Assembly (NCBI GenBank): GCA_041396045.1
Contig: JAWKZI010000015.1
Location: 4,990 to 68,989 of the forward strand
DNA from: SHZI01 sp041396045
Lineage (GTDB): Bacteria > Pseudomonadota > Gammaproteobacteria > Steroidobacterales > GCA-2729495
Direction of reading: 5' to 3'
DNA length: 64,000 nt
A program made the position numbers and the translations under genes. Of the stretch, positions 63,403 to 64,000 are shown piece after piece (within the stretch, counting starts at the first letter, position 1; every line of letters starts with the position of its first letter). Under the pieces are notes generated by a model that saw only the letters and a program-made list of their open reading frames with translations, was not told the DNA's origin and searched no databases.

Positions 63403-64000
63403 TCAAACCCGCTCAATGATTGTTGCAGTACCCATGCCGGCGCCCACACACAGATTGACCAGCGCAGTGTTGAGATCCCGACGTTCCAGTTCGTCAAGCA
63501 CGGTACCCAGGATCATCGCCCCGGTGGCGCCCAGCGGATGACCCATGGCGATGGCGCCGCCATTGACGTTGATGCGATCGTGCGGAATATCGAGTAACTG
63601 CATGAAGCGCAATACAACGGAGGCGAAGGCCTCGTTAAGCTCAAAGAGATCAATATCGCCGGCCTGCATCCCGCAGCGCTTCAGCACTTTTTCGGCCGAT
63701 GGCGCCGGTCCGGTCAGCATGATGGTTGGTTCCGACCCAATGGATGCGAAGCCGACGATGCGTGCCCGGGGCTTCAGACCCAGTTCCCTGCCCACTTCGC
63801 GTGTACCTACAAGCACTGCGGCTGCACCATCCACGATGCCGGAGGAATTGCCGCCGGTGTGTACGTGTTTGATGCGCTCAACCTCCGGGTAGCGCAGCAA
63901 CGCCACGGCATCAAAACCAAACTGCTCGCCGATAATCGCGAATGCCGGCTTCAGTTCGGCCAGCGCTTCCACGGTCGTTCCGGGGCGCACGTGTTCATCA
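63403..64000 (-). CDS. Acetyl-CoA C-acyltransferase (thiolase), 5' partial
   Basis: Only the C-terminal half is in the window; the frame is open to the right edge. Features: VRPGTTVEALAELKPAFA, a HTGGNSSGIVDGAAAVLV segment, FELNEAFA, VNVNGGAIAMGHPLGATGAMI with the catalytic His, and the C-terminal Cys motif NLCVGAGMGTATIIERV. It cleaves 3-ketoacyl-CoA. It ends three bases before the ATG of the FadB-like gene (TGA-gcg-ATG), so fadA-type precedes fadB-type here. Confidence 0.95.
   Translation of the reverse strand, partial: DEHVRPGTTVEALAELKPAFAIIGEQFGFDAVALLRYPEVERIKHVHTGGNSSGIVDGAAAVLVGTREVGRELGLKPRARIVGFASIGSEPTIMLTGPAPSAEKVLKRCGMQAGDIDLFELNEAFASVVLRFMQLLDIPHDRINVNGGAIAMGHPLGATGAMILGTVLDELERRDLNTALVNLCVGAGMGTATIIERV

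Noticed and set aside
1..64000. tRNA genes, rRNA, CRISPR arrays, insertion sequences, prophage
   Set aside because: I looked in all gaps for cloverleaf-like or regularly spaced repeats and for transposase or integrase motifs and found none.

Overview
The window is a gene-dense, GC-rich stretch that reads as a chromosome segment of a marine or environmental gammaproteobacterium. The evidence is the families present (FadB-type beta-oxidation, TypA, RecQ, GlpD, ProBA, SorAB-like sulfite oxidation, MotA/TolQ-type stator) and the close packing. Genus cannot be fixed from sequence alone. I see no tRNA, rRNA, CRISPR array, transposase or phage gene.

Layout. 0-5 kb: a BciA-like NAD(P)-binding protein cut by the window edge, a TonB-dependent receptor, and a prokaryotic glutamate-receptor-type channel. 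5-9.8 kb: a glyoxalase-like protein, a TMEM175-type channel, a sulfite dehydrogenase pair and a TauD-type dioxygenase. 9.7-19.3 kb: RecQ, a predicted outer-membrane protein, an ilvH-proB-proA-glpD run, and divergent ilvB. 19.5-23.8 kb: a GDSL hydrolase with a VPLPA-type C-terminal sorting signal, a non-coding block with two large inverted repeats, an aldehyde dehydrogenase, a DUF1838 protein and a pterin dehydratase.

23.8-35.4 kb is the most unusual part. One compact minus-strand operon encodes two lipoproteins, a membrane kinase-like protein with degenerate active-site residues, an FHA-PEGA-sulfatase-modifying-factor-like membrane protein, a small anchored protein, a MotA/TolQ/ExbB-type channel, an Hsp70/actin-like ATPase-FHA protein, and two von Willebrand A proteins. 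The single N-terminal helix of each vWA protein carries an Asp placed as in ExbD/TolR. I read this as a candidate uncharacterised, ion-driven envelope machine regulated by FHA/kinase-like parts.

35.7-49.1 kb holds lipid and isoprenoid genes: a MaoC hydratase, an enoyl-CoA hydratase and an acyl-CoA ligase, then an apparent HMG-CoA reductase-mevalonate kinase fusion interrupted by an in-frame TAG, IPP isomerase, an SDR resembling chlorophyll b reductase, an ABC exporter, and a crtY-crtI-crtB carotenoid operon. 49-64 kb holds Hsp20, a cystathionine synthase/lyase, a large acyl-CoA dehydrogenase, TypA, an NlpC/P60 lipoprotein, and a long fatty-acyl degradation operon (thiolase, FadB-like, acyl-CoA dehydrogenase, CoA-transferase, hydrolase, CoA ligase, MAPEG).

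Sequence quality matters here. At least nine otherwise well-conserved genes (ilvB, idi, hsp20, fadB-like, acyl-CoA ligase, ABC permease, Hsp70-FHA, both lipoproteins) carry one or more small frameshifts, many of them a missing base in a G or C run. This looks more like read or assembly error than gene decay, so such genes are given their full reconstructed span with the break marked.
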